Shown here: one piece after another, positions 22,880 through 35,207 of the stretch
Layout: every line of letters starts with the position of its first letter
Position numbering within the stretch: the stretch's first letter is position 1
DNA from: Schizophyllum amplum
Lineage: Eukaryota > Basidiomycota > Agaricomycetes > Agaricales > Schizophyllaceae
Length of the DNA stretch: 64,000 nucleotides
Direction of reading: 5' to 3'
Assembly: GCA_007026445.1 (NCBI GenBank)
Contig: VDMD01000001.1
Coordinates: 124,001-188,000 of the forward strand
Notes under the pieces: model-generated
The model's database searches: none
What the model was told of the DNA's origin: nothing
The model's input: the letters and a program-made list of their open reading frames with translations, nothing else
Translations under genes and position numbers: made by a program

Positions 22880-24595
22880 ATGCCAAAGCGTGAAAAGTCG
22901 CCTGAAACTGTCCCTGACTCGAAATTTCTCGCAATATACAAGCCCTATCCCGCAAACGCGGACATGGAACTTGTGGAAGACCAGATCAAGTTGACGCGCT
23001 GGATAGCATCTATCGTGCCCAACCAGTTTCTGATTGCCCTGCACTACAAGCCCAAGGTGCGTTGCGAACCACGTATCCTACAGTGGATCGTCCTGAAGGG
23101 TTTGACAGGCGCGTGGCATAGTGATCATTGAGATCTCAATCGAATGCCAAGAAATAGGCGTCCTCTTGCTGGGAGAGCATCGATGGTCAGAATTCCTTCG
23201 TAAACCAAAAGAGGAGGAATTGGAAGGAACGTCTCAAGTCTTCTACTCCATATACTCCACCCTGCGGGAGGTTCGGAAGGATGGTGCGCTTTCTTATCCA
23301 CTGTGTATCGCAGCGCACGCTGATACCTTCAACGTGTTTGTAGGATGGAAGCAGATCTTGGTACGGGGGGATTGGTTCAAAGAGGGCGAGTTCCGGCCAA
23401 TTAATCCGTGAGACCTCCCAGCTTTTGCCACGGACACGCGCTGATTGACCTACAGTATAATCGTGCACCCTTATCCTCCGACACACTGGTGCCCTCCATT
23501 ACAGGAAGACAAGACGAATAAGCCGATCTGCCGTCCCCTTCCTGTCCAGAAGAAGCCACCGCCTCCAGCTCCTCTCCGACAAGGTGAGTGCAGAATTACG
23601 AGCGTGTACAGCCATTTACGGCCCTGCGCTCAGTCGTTGGGTCCTCAAGCTGGCTTGGCGCGAAGCAGGCTCCATCTACAAACACCCCTATAGCGCTTGA
23701 AAGTGCTTGGGATATGTATACTAAGTCTCAGCCGGTCGTGACGCCAAACTCCTGTGCGTGACACCTCGACTTGAATGACTGTCTTACGTGACTCACGGAC
23801 ATCGCTGCAGGGAACAAGCCCATCATCAACGCGAAACCCGCTGATGACGATGCGCAACAGCAGAAAAACGCTGCGGCGCGCCGCCGATTCCTTTGGAGCA
23901 ACAACGCTGCGCCAAAAGCGTCCAACATTGTCCCAACTGATTCCGTTGACGCGCTCGCCAATGCCCTCGACAGCGTCGCCGTGTCTGCGAATCAGGCAAC
24001 AGCCATCGAGGATGCTCTTTTTGGTGACGACGACGACGCTGGCGATGACATGCCCGTGGGCAATTGGTCCGTCACCGAGGAAGAGCCGTCATCGCCGGCG
24101 CAGGACTACTCGGCGAGCGTCGACGAGACGCTTGTTGAGGACCCGGAAAAATTTTACTGCCCCATCCACCTCCATCGCTGCCATCAAGGGATCTGCATAG
24201 AAGGCGCGAAGGCGAGGCGCGAACAGAAGAAGCGCGAGCAGGAGGCGGAGCGCTTGCCTGCCAAGCAGAAGAAAAGTAATCGCGACCGCGGCCGGAGTCC
24301 GCGCGAAGAGGACGGGCTGAGCTCCGGTTTGCACACAGCGTCCCAGGTGCGGCAGATCAGCACGGGCGGTAGTACGAACGCGAACGAGGCGGGCGTCGAT
24401 GAGGTCGATGAACAACGGGTTGTCCCCAAGCCCCCTGCTAAGGCGCCCGCCAAGAAGCCGAAGGGCCGCGGTCGAGGGACAGTCCCGAAGGATGCGAACG
24501 GTGGCGGCGGCGCTGGCGGGGAGAATGGCAATGCCTGGGCTCAACCTGGCGCCAAGAGCGATTGGGCTGCCCAAGGCCGTAAACCTCGTCGCTGA
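22880..24595 (+). CDS. Basidiomycete-specific protein with a C-H-C-C motif, copy B
   Basis: Six exons: 22880-23056, 23109-23283, 23344-23407, 23456-23583, 23634-23753, 23811-24595; 482 aa. Exons 1-4 have the same lengths as those of copy A at 5621-7403, and all intron phases agree. The N-terminal 200 residues are closely similar (MPKREKSPETVPDSKF, ISIECQEIGVLLLGEHRW). The C-terminal half is diverged and disordered, keeping the possible zinc motif CPIHLHRCHQGICIEGA and the ending AWAQPGAKSDWAAQGRKPRR. Conservation of both ends and the motif while the linker drifts suggests these are the working parts. Function unknown. Confidence 0.85.
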
Positions 24596-26427
24596 CGATT
24601 TGCCTTGTATTGGACGACGTATTTATTCCGCGGCGTCGACGGAGGCGAAGCGACTGCACTGTACTTTGGTTGTGTCATTGGTGTCCATGGGACAGTCGCC
24701 GCATACAAGGTCGGGTCATCCTCTTGTCAAGCTGGCCTTGTAAGTATCATTGTCTCCTGCGCAGAGTCGAATGTTTCCCTAGTTATCAGTTTGTTGTCTC
24801 GGAAAATTCACATGAAGAAGCGTTTGTAGCCGATTCATGGCATGTTCTGCGGTTACCTTGAAGCTGCTCGGCGCCCTGCTCGGTCGTTACCCAGGCGGGG
24901 ATTTGGCGCGGTATATGAATCATCATCCATATTCGTAGAGAATGCAACTGTTACTATTAGCGCTCGCCACTGGCCCACTGCTGGACGAGTCGGAGTGAGA
25001 ACAATGAAGGCTCCTCTTTGCATGGCCCTTCCGCTCTTTGCGCTTTACCCCGTCCCCATAGCACTCGCTCATACTCAACAGACCCGTATGCAAAAGAGCG
25101 TCTTTGATCTGAATCGATTGTCCATGAAGTGGAAGGGCAGAAAGAGCGCGGCCGACCCTCAAGTGATCACGTGATTACCGCTATATGTTGAACTCCGCCC
25201 GCAACCAACGTTTCCTTCGACCGCCATCTGGCGTCCCGTCGGTTAGGTACAATCGGCGTCCTCGGTGCACCGCGTCACCCCGGACGCGGTGCAGGCCACC
25301 CATTGGCCAGCCGAAGAACCCTCCCACCCCCCTCCCCTCCACACCCCCCCCCCTCCGTAACGCCTTCCAGTACCTTTGGAAGCGTATGTATCTGTCTAGT
25401 TAACATCGCTTTCCTCTTACTAATGCACCTCGTAGAAGCGACTGTCGTTCTCCGAACGACTCTCGCCACACTACCGGCACTGTCAGCGACCCGCTGATTG
25501 ATGCTGCGTCGACTTTACACGGTCGGCGCCCACTTGCAGTGGCGGTTCTCATACCTGGCCATCGCATCGAACTGCTTTGCGGCTCCCTGGCGACAAGACG
25601 CCCCCACAGTTCCGTGCCCTTCGCTGGGATTACGGCACTTGGTTGGCAGCGCGCCCTCTGCCGCACATGGCGACGCGCGAGCTGTTCCCACGGGAGCGGT
25701 GTGCCCACAGGCCGCTTCCATCTGCGGGCGGAAGATCATCGGGCTTCCGCCAACTGGGTGCGCACTCAATGAGTCCGCTCTCGCCACCCACGACCCGCGT
25801 CGCCCACCGTATAGCGCTCATTTGCGCCCCAGCACCAGTCGCGCTTGCGGCTGCGTGGATATATGTCTTCTTTCGATTCGGTTCTACCAGCAAGGCGCAC
25901 TTCGCCAGCTCTGACAAACAATTACCCCAGGCCATCCAGACAATCGCGTCATGCGGTACGCCCATGGTTCTTTGCGTAATATGTGCCGCATGCTGACTTT
26001 TTTCCAGCGCTTGCGATACGAAGATCGGGCTTCCGCAAGCTACACACTCCCATATATGCCTACCTTTGTCTCTTTTTACTGATCTCATCTATGTCTTCTC
26101 TCTTCTTCCGTTCTGTCTCCCTCTAATATCGTATCCCTGCGTTTCATTCCAGTCTCTCTTCAGGCTCGTCTTCTGGCCCTTCCCATATATGTATGACTCT
26201 CATGCTGCTTACTGTAATGCTTGCCTGAAGATACTTTCTTCCTTTCCAAGTTCTCGTCTCTCTATACTTTACTTCTCGCCTCTTGACTTCTCTCTGTGCC
26301 TCTGCTTCTCGTTTCTTTTCACTTCTCGTCTCCGATGTACGTGCCCGAACCTCCCATCACATCGCTTTCGCTGACTCATCACTACAGCTCGCCGCCGGTG
26401 CCGCTGCATTTGCCGTCTGATGCAACG
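24596..26427. other. Intergenic region with weak coding signal
   Basis: 3' flank of copy B, then GC-rich DNA with overlapping frames on both strands at 25500-26000, none recognisable. 26090-26350 is pyrimidine-rich on the plus strand. An 18-base sequence (AATTACCCCAGGCCATCC) near 25920 recurs near 27143. Confidence 0.4.
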
Positions 26428-26878
26428 ATGAGTCGCGCGATCTTTCGATACGCTGCGTCCGGTGAGTCCAAGACTTGCATACGTGCCTTGCCTTTGCTCA
26501 CATATCGTCCCAGTCAGTCGCTCATGCACCCGCACCCGCCGCCGACCATCCGCGCGTCCAACCAACGCCACTGGTCCCACAGTACTTGCGCCGGCGTCGC
26601 GGTTTCCGTCCGTCCTACTTGTATGATCGCCCGCTGCTCACAATGAGGGCGATCGACGACGACCAGACCTCAAACTCTGGTACACTTCGAAGATCGGCTG
26701 CGATTGTTCGAATGCGCGGGGATATACAAGTACCGGTTACTGTGCGCTACAACGTCTACTATCATTTTCGGACGTTGAGTCAGGCGCGGCCATCATGGGA
26801 GCGTTTACGGTGAGTGGCCCTTGGTGCGATGCTGCTGCTTCATGCTCATGGTTGTTCTGGTCCAGCGCTCCTTCTTGA
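26428..26878 (+). CDS. Possible small Arg-rich protein
   Basis: Tentative three-exon model: 26428-26461, 26518-26809, 26866-26878; 112 aa. The frame opens MSRAIFRYAAS and continues QYLRRRRGFRPSYLYDRPLL. The basic, serine/alanine-containing start could be a mitochondrial targeting signal. Donors are GTGAGT and phases join, but no family is recognised and the last exon is only 13 bases. It could equally be chance open frame in GC-rich DNA. Confidence 0.28.
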
Positions 26879-28185
26879 TGTTGCCCTCTACCGTCATCTA
26901 TACAGCACGAACTCCAAGGATGTCATATGCCCTACCTCTTGATGAATCTTCCCCAACCACCCGCACAGACGGAGCGGAGGTTGTCCATACCCCCCCTACC
27001 TTCCCCCCACCACCCTCGCATTCCCCCCCGGGTTGATTCGGCCGTCGTCTGCCCCTTTCCATACTTCCACTGGTAGCTGCTCGGCGGATTTCCCACCCGC
27101 TCCAGGCGACGTGTCTCTCTGAGCACACCACTTTATTGAAATAATTACCCCAGGCCATCCCCAGTAGTACAATGTCAGGTCAATAGAACGTTGTACACCC
27201 CTCTACACGTGTGTCCTGTGAGCTCGTGAACGCCGTGAGTGGCTGGTAAAGACCGATGCCAATGGAGTGCGTCTACGACACAAAGCCCAATTGTCGCTTC
27301 AACACCGCGAGAGCGGGATGGTTAAGCTACGAACGTCTGCCGCGGGAGACTATGGTTAAGATACAAAAAACGATCGGGAGCTTCATATTGAGAAGTTGAG
27401 ACGACTGAATAACGCATCTCGCAACTGTGCACGCGGTGAAAATTCGACGGGGAGAGGGCGAGCGTAAGGAGGATGCCGCCGTTTCCTTGTTCTCGCGTAC
27501 AGAAAGCGTTGATATAGGGCAAATGTGGGGTAGATATAGGGATTGTTTATCTTAGGGCTTTGTTTGGGAGGCTTTTGAACATCGTCAGCGAGAAGTATAC
27601 CAAACGCGCACGGTCAACTCACCGGTCTCCGTCGCCGCCTTCTCCCGTATGCCCAGTTCCTACATTCCTCAGAGTCCGAAACGAGGTTAATGGCCAACAT
27701 GACCACGGAAATCCTGATATCCTGGAAGGCAGATGCTATGCCAGTTCCGCGAGTTGGAACGCAAGGCAAGTCGCCCGATCATAGGGCCTTGTAGCACGCT
27801 CCGCTTCGCGGACGAGAGCGCGTTAGGTCAACGTTATTGTCCGTATTGAGTAGTCTTTGGATGCGATAGAGAACTCTTGAAGGAGGAGAAAGTAAGAGTA
27901 GAAAGTAGCATCGTCGGCGATGATGATGGTAAGAAGCAAGAGACGGCAGGCTTTCTGGTTGTCTCCGTCCACCGTCACAGCCGTTCTCCTGAAATCCTCC
28001 TGCACAAATCGCACTCTGCTTTCATGTACGGTGCAGCTGTTCTATCACAGGACAACTTCAAGTCATCGCGGAGGAAGCGATGGAACTCACCTTGCAGAGG
28101 TATGGGAACTAGATTCCGGGGACAGCAGTAATGACAAGATTGAATCTATACTTTCCAGTTGTTCACATACGATTAATGTACCCAC
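26879..28185. other. Intergenic region
   Basis: No gene supported. It ends at the stop codon of the first FunK1 kinase (minus strand). Confidence 0.45.
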
Positions 28186-30925
28186 TCAGCGCGAAGGAGC
28201 GCGCTCGTCCTTCACATTGCGCTCGGCAGTCTCCTCGACATTTCCCTTGCTCTCCGGAGACCTGTCCCTCTTGTTTGTCTTGGTCGGATCGCCCTGCTTC
28301 ACCCTGCCCAGCTCCGAGCACGGCTTCTTTGCCTCGAGCGAGTCATCCGGAGCATCGACTGCTTTACGCTTCATCGCAGTAGAGGCCTCGCCGATCAACG
28401 ATGGCAGGTCCTGCTCGGGAGGCACCGTTTGTTCCGCCTCTTCGACGGTTTCCGCGACGGTCTCCTCTTGCTCCGGGGCCTCGGTCTCCTCCTGCTCCGG
28501 GGCCTTGGTCTCCTCTTCCTCGGTATTCCCCTCCTCTGGAGCCTCGGTATCCTCCTCCTCTGGAACCTCGGTATTCTCCTTCGGGGCCTCGATATTGCCC
28601 ACGACCACGGCCTCACTGTTGGCAGCAAGCTCGTCGAGGTTCACCTCGCATAGCATGACCAGTGAGTCCCCCGTCTCCGCATAGTATTCGCTGATCTCCG
28701 AGAACACCCTCTCCATCGTGCAATAGATGTGCGAGTGGAAGTTCGATGGTGACAGTCGTTTGTGCGGCACCTCGTCCATAGGTACACCCACAGCGACGTC
28801 AGGGTCGATCTCGGACATTTGCGCCTCCTGGTGCGCGATGCCCATCTCGAGGACCAGGTCTACAAGCTGCGACATGGGGGATGTGTCACCATAGGCGTGG
28901 ACGAGCGCTGAGCGCAGCATATCGCATTCCTCCTTGTCGCCCAGCATCAGCCGGTGGCGGGTCTCCGAGCCCAGCCGCTCCTCCACAAAGACCTGGCTGT
29001 GGTAGTCAAGCTGATACTGCAGCGATGCACGAAGCGTGGCCGACATATTCATCTCGAGGACGACACGGTCCGCGCGTTTGAGGGCATAGTCGAGCGCCAT
29101 CCAGATGACGGATTCGAGGTCGTGATAGAAGTTATGCGTGAAATGGTTGAGCGCAAGGAGGTCCTCAGGCGCATCTGGTGGACAGAATAGGTGCTTTCCG
29201 GCCTGCACCTCGATCGCAATGTAGTGGTCAGTGCCCTAAGCAACCTCGTGAGCAGTGTTGTTCGCAGCGCCGAACAGCGAGACTCACAGTTTGCGTCAGC
29301 CACGGCCCAAGTTCCTCGTAGTTCCTTGTCGTTTCTAGGTCCGCAATCTTCACGATGTATCTGTCGACAACGTCCGGTTTCTTTGGGCCACCAATGAGGA
29401 GCTTGCAAACGTGCATTAAGAGGTTCCCGGGGCTGATGTCGCGGTGTACGCGACCAACACGACGGAAATATCCCAAGACTGCAATGCCCTTGTGAGCGCA
29501 CAATAAGATGGGCGAAGCGACTGACTTACTCCTGACTGTCTTTGACATTGCGTAGAAGAAAAGCCCGGCGTTCCCGACTGCGTACAGCTCCACGCACAAC
29601 TCGCCATACACGGTCATCACCCGGCAACGCATCAAATACCGCAGCTCCGCGCCTTTTGGCAGCGTGTCCGGGAAATTGAATTCCGTGGGACCGTCTGCAA
29701 TGATCGACACGAAGGACTGAACTATCGTTTCCCATTCACACTTGCTGCGCGCGACCTTGCGCATCGACTTCCGTATTTCTGCCTGTATGTTGCTCTCATT
29801 TTCGGTCGTGACAGAGCGAGCGGAGTCGTGGAGAACGCGATCAGGCGCATTCGGGATGATGGACGTGCCGTCGCGCCACCCCTCCGCCTGGCGCACTCGA
29901 TACACGGCTACGGCTTTGTCGCAAAGCTCGACGCTCGGCATGCTGTGGTAGAGGAGTTCGATGGTCTGGTAGATGATGCTCTTCTGGCTTGTCGGCTCCG
30001 GGCGCACGATGAACTGGTACTGGAGTAGGTTGTCGGCGTCAACGACGCGCGCGATCCTGGGGTCGAGGCCAAGTTGATGTTGTCTAGCGTAGCTGACGAA
30101 CATGATGAACTGGACGAGCTCGCCGGGGTTCTGCCAGGAAATGAATGGTGAGCAGCGAGTCAAGTACACGAGTCGATGACGCACCTCGTTGATGTCGAAC
30201 GGTTCAGAGACTACGCAGAAGGAGCGAGAGGTGCACCAGATGCGGACGCGGGTGTCTTCCATGGTTATAATGAAGAAGATTACGCGACGTTTATCGTTGT
30301 GGAATATATGGCTGGCCAGGCCGATCGCCCTATACTCGTTCTATAGTGGTACGTCGTCAGTCCATAATTTCAGAGAGCTCGCGCAAGCACGTACCCGAAG
30401 TCTAGTCTTCTCATTATCCTTCCGTTCCCAGCATGCTGCCATACCCACGTCTGCTGCCCAGACGCGATGTCCTTTTGGATTGTGCGGATTGCTGATCTCC
30501 ATATCGTACACGCTGCTGTCCCCGACACCGTGGACGCTCTTGTCCTTCAGCTCGGTCCATCCATCGACATAGCACGACTCGATCTCGTCGTCGTCGAGAA
30601 ATGTCTTGCTGCCATAGCTGCACTGGAACCTGGTCGTCTGCGCCCCGCGTCCGTATCGCCTGCCCAGCACCTCCGCCGCCGCCCCCGTTACCGCCATGAA
30701 TAGCGGCTCCATTGCGCTCCATATCGTGCTCGAGCGAGCTCCAGGCGCGTAGTTCTTGGCCCCAGGGAAGGAGGTCCAATGGCCCGACTGATAGCAATGC
30801 ATGCTCTCCATGCACCTCATGATCGAGCGGATCTCCCACTTCTCGAGGCGCGTCCAATCGCTCGTGTACAGCTGGTAGAACTCATCCAAGGTGCAGGTTA
30901 CGATGTTGAACCTGGTCGGGGCCAT
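28186..30925 (-). CDS. FunK1-type protein kinase, copy 1
   Basis: FunK1 is a fungal kinase-like family expanded in mushrooms; substrates are mostly unknown. Five exons: 30925-30395, 30340-30185, 30130-29530, 29478-29288, 29235-28186; 842 aa. The N-terminal domain (about 175 aa, WTSFPGAKNY, CYVDGWTEL) is shared with the three copies downstream. The kinase part has the catalytic loop HRDISPGNLL, a DLE in place of DFG (VKIADLE), and FYHDLESVIWMALDYAL. The C-terminal tail is rich in Glu/Pro/Thr (EAPEQEETEAPE repeats) and has a basic cluster MKRKAVDAP. This is the only copy keeping Arg in the HRD triplet and the only one on the minus strand. The ATG at 30925 was chosen by alignment of starts with the other copies. 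Confidence 0.9.
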
Positions 30926-31657
30926 AGCGTTGGTGAGTGGCGACACTGATAAGTGGGTGAAATGTGGGGATTTTGATCTCGTAGGGTACCAGGAGAAGGA
31001 GGAATAAATGCTATGTGAGGAACTCGCTCCGGGGAAGGAGAATTGACATGCAAGGTCGTCGCTGAAAAGAAGTCAACAAGACGCGGGTGCCGGCCCGAAA
31101 ACGTTTTCATCGACGTGACGTGACTTCTATCGCGACGCTTCAGGCGCAGGAGTGCTCCAGCGAGGTCACCTCCCTTCTCATCGTCTAAAGCGAGCTCGCC
31201 CTCTTCGTTTGAGGGAACAGATGAATAGACAAGATTAATGACATTCATTTGCGTTTCAATACGACTCCGATAGCGCAAGTCCGGATATTTACATGCAAGC
31301 CGGCGTACTTACGCAGGAGTCAGAAGACCAGCGACATATCTCCCTTGTCTTACATCGAATGTTTTGTGTGGTTATGGCCCTCCCTTCAGTGGTAATATAG
31401 CTGGACTCGAAGGATGTCCTACATCGGAGCCGAGGACACGTGACAGACCCGTGATTGCAAAATCACGTGAGCCAAATCATCGGCCTGGTCAAGCACTTGC
31501 CATCACAAGTGGCCAACCCTCACCGTATTCGCGTCTCTGCAACTTACCTTCGCGCTCATCGAAAGATTCCTCGTTTCAGACTTCTCCGAGTTCCCCCTCT
31601 TCTTCCATTGTCATCGTTATTATACGCGAACAATACGCACACAAACACACAGCAACA
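30926..31657. promoter_or_regulatory. Shared divergent region between FunK1 copies 1 and 2
   Basis: 732 bases between two start codons facing away from each other. The part at about 31440-31560 is similar to the region upstream of copy 4 (about 42180-42300), including CCGTGA, ATCGGCC and CGCGTC stretches, so the 5' flank was duplicated with the gene. Promoter function is inferred from position. Confidence 0.5.
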
Positions 31658-34522
31658 ATGGCGCTCATGCAAAACCCCACCGGCGTGCCGGAGTTCTACG
31701 AGAGGCATCTACAAGGATACAGACGCGTCGGGAGCGATGATGTTATGGAGATCATGACATACATCAGATCCCGTGGCCACTACGGACGAAGGGGCTGGAG
31801 TGCCTTCCAGGGCTCGTCGACATACGCCACAGCCGAAGACCCCAAGAACGTCTTCCGCGATATGAGCTACATCTTCTCTATCATCCTGGACGCGGCGGCC
31901 ATAGCGACGAACGGACGTCTCGGAGGCGAGGAGCAGACGGCGCGGCTTGAGATGAGACTGGGCAGCAAGACATGCGCGGGCGTCGATGGCGTGGTGTCGT
32001 GCTATATCGACGGCTGGTCCACGCTAAACAAAAAGAGCGTCCACGGGACGACAAAGGGCGGCGTTTACGATATGGAGATCGCCGATAGAACCGGTCGCAC
32101 AACCTGGATGTCGGACATCGGCGTGCTCATCCGCTTTGAGAACGACGACAATAAGGACACCAGACAGAGGGTGCGTCCTTGCGTCAGAGCACACAGGATG
32201 AGCCATACTGACTCACCAATGTAGAACGTATGTTGCATGTCGCGCGCCGCCAGCCACATCCTCCACAATGACAAGACGCGCAACAGCGTCCCTAGTATCC
32301 TCATCGGCGGCACCTTCGTCCGCCTCGCACGCTACAGCCGTTCCACCTCCGCGGTCTCAGCGCCGTTCGACGTGAACAAGGTGCGTTGTTGCCTCTCGCG
32401 TAAGACCCTTGATTGACCTGTAACCCTCAGTACCCAACCGAGCTCATACAAGCCATACTCTTCACCACCCACGCCAACAACATCCAGCTCGGCTTCAGCT
32501 CCAACATCTTGCGCGTCGTCGACTCGGAAGATCGCCTCCAATATCAGTACCGGCTGCCCCTCTTATCCAATCCGAAGAAGTTAGTACTGTACCAGACGGT
32601 CAAGACCCTCTGCCAGCACGCCATCACCGCCGAATTGTACGCCAAGGATATGTTCGTCTACCGCGTGCACCCCGCGAAGACATGGGGCGACGGTACATCA
32701 ATCGTGCAGGACCCGCCGGCGGAGGTGCTCCGCGACTTCGCGCAGTTCCACAGCACTCCGACCGATACGGTATTGCAAAACCGCGTACAGGCGGCGATGC
32801 AGGCGGTCGCCCTCACCGAGGAAGAGCGACAGATCGTCGAACATGGCTTCCTGTCGATCACCGTGGACGGGGCAGCCAACGCGGAGGCGGTCAACATGAA
32901 CATGGAAGGCGCGCCGAGGTCGAGGTACGACCGCGAGCGTAGGGTTTGCGTATACGGCGAGGAGTGCGTAGACCTGTATAAGATTGTGCACCCGGCGGTG
33001 TACTTCTATGCGTTGTCGAAGGTGTCACAACGTGCGTAGTCCTCGTCTCTATACACTCTGGCGGAAGCTGACGCGCACCTCAGTACTGTTGATCCTCTGG
33101 CGTGCCGGCTGGCTCCATGGAGACATCAGCCCCGGGAACTTCCTGCTGCTGCTCCGCATGCTGGAAAGGTCGGCATTCCTTACCCTGGCGGACGAATATG
33201 TCGTGAAGATCACAGACCTGGAAACGGCCACGAGGTACGAGGAAAGAGGCCCATGGAAGATCTGCCATGTAAGTATGGCCTTCGAACGAACGGTCAAGTA
33301 CTCACGATCCACATAGGGCACCCCCAACTACGTCGCCATCGAAGTAGCCGTCGGACAACACCTCTTCCACCCCGATCAGCCAGACGCACTCTCCTCCCTC
33401 CATTTTCAGTACAACCCCTTCCACGACCTCGAGTCTACCATCTGGATGGCCCTCAAGTACGCACTCGACCACGTCGCAGTCCCTGCCCAAGGTTTCGTGC
33501 TGCTCGCACGACAGCTCCAACTACGCAGCGAGTTCTTTGGGGAGTATTCATCATGTATCGTACCGCGCCGTCGGGTGATCATGGGCAGCCCGGATGAGAC
33601 CGAGGATATCTTGGCGGTGCTCCAAAACGCATACGGGAGCGACTCGCCCATGTGCGACCTCGTCCCACTGGCTCGAATGATGGGGCTTGCGCACCGGGAG
33701 GCGCAATGCAGCGGCATCGACGAGGACGTTGCCCAGGGCGTACCTCGAGAGAAATTGTCGCACAAGCCCTTGCCGCCTTCGAACTTCCCCTTGGACATCT
33801 ATGACGCGGTACGGAGGTGCTTCTTGCGCATCGGCGAGTACTATTGGGGAGATGAGAGCCTGCTCATGAGGGTCAACGACGTGGATCTTTGCGAGCTGGC
33901 GCTTAGGGAGCACGGGGTGAACGAGGCGGCACCGACGGAGCTGGCGACGCAGGCGGAACTGGCGACGCAGGCAGAACAAGCGGCGCTGACGGAACTGGCG
34001 GAGGTGGTGAGGGAAGAGCTCGTGGCGCACGCGACGCAGACAGAAGCGGCGGAGAAGAAAGAGCTGGCGCAGGTGGCAGAGCAGGCAGAGGTGGAGGCGA
34101 AGGAAGAGCCGTCGGCGGAAGAGGAAGTGGTGGTGAAGGATGGAGCCGCCGCAGGCGAGGAGGCTGACCTGACCGAATCGACACCGGAGCCTTCGGTGGC
34201 GTCCGCGGCCACGGACGCGTCCGAGCCTTACTCCCCAGAGCCAGTAATCGAGGAGCTCCGGGAGGAGGACGAGGCTGAGAACCATCCCCCGTACCACCCG
34301 GTAGCGAAGAAACGAAAGGCGTACGACACCCTGGGCGAGACTCCTCCGTGGAAGCGAGCGCGACCGGTGTTGGGCGACATCAACGATAACGAGATAGAGC
34401 TGATGAAAGCGCAATTGGACGTTCTGCTGAAGGAGCGTCAAGCGCTCCTGGACAAGCAAGAGCGCAAGCGTCGGGAGGAGGAGAAGGTCAGGGAGGCCCT
34501 GGAGCTTTTGGGATGCCTGTAG
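31658..34522 (+). CDS. FunK1-type protein kinase, copy 2
   Basis: Five exons: 31658-32170, 32225-32380, 32431-33031, 33084-33268, 33317-34522; 886 aa. N-terminal domain with GWSAFQGSSTYA and CYIDGWSTL. The kinase core has LLILWRAGWLHGDISPGN (HGD instead of HRD, catalytic Asp and downstream Asn kept), VVKITDLE, and FHDLESTIWMALKYAL. The tail is a long Ala/Glu repeat (ELATQAEL, AEQAALTELAE) that may be helical, followed by KKRKAYDTLGETPPWKRARP, which looks like a bipartite nuclear localisation signal, and a final coiled helix. It is closest to copy 4. Its downstream neighbour is an intact SDR-like gene. Confidence 0.92.
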
Positions 34523-35207
34523 GTAGGAAGTATGATTCCCTGCAAATGTATGTGAGTTCAATGCATGACTTGGGTTGCTCTTGGGTTACAACAGTCAGAG
34601 TCTGGCCTGGAGAGCTTTCCGGACGCTGCTCGGTCAGACGCTTGTTCGTTTTCCTGCTTGAGCAGCAGTCGCGGGATGACGCCCAAACCATTCATATTCA
34701 TTGTTGACCATCGAGTTCGAGTTCAGGGTGGCATTGCTCTGGCACCGCTCGCGGTTGGCTCGGAGGGCCGTGTCAATGACTCATGAGGGACAATAACAAG
34801 ACGCTGTTTGTTTGCGATCGTTATGTCCTGCCTCACTTCCCGCCATCATCTCCCTCGCGAATGTGATATTCACAGGGATTTCAAGGATACGGGACCCTGC
34901 CAGAGTCAAGCTCGTAACTTGTATCTAGAGGGTCAGCAAGAAGATGATCTTCTAGTGCCCTACATAAACGTCTCAACAATCCAGCGCCTCATGCGCGCAG
35001 CGCGACCCTCACGCGCAACTGCAAATGGTGATACCATAAAGTTCCAGCCAACTTCACTCCCTCGATTGCATTTTACGCCGCCCAGTCCACCCGAGGCTAT
35101 TCCAGTTCATATGCGGAAGCTCTGTGCCTCGCCACCGCTGTGGCGTCATCGACAAGCAGGCGTCCGCGCCGGTACCTTTCACAATGCACACCTTTCCTCC
35201 CCCCATC
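34523..35207. other. Spacer between FunK1 copy 2 and the SDR-like gene
   Basis: No gene. Parts recur downstream of copies 3 and 4, for example TGGCATT near 34730, 40580 and 45485 and CTTCCCGCCATCATCTC near 34838 and 45580. This shows that the spacer was duplicated with the genes. Confidence 0.6.

Noticed and set aside
30189..30703. Plus-strand frames across FunK1 copy 1
   Set aside because: Shadow frames opposite a five-exon gene with conserved paralogues.
33551..34561. 336-codon minus-strand frame opposite FunK1 copy 2
   Set aside because: It is an antisense shadow of the Ala/Glu-rich tail; its Leu/Arg-rich composition mirrors the codon bias of the real gene.
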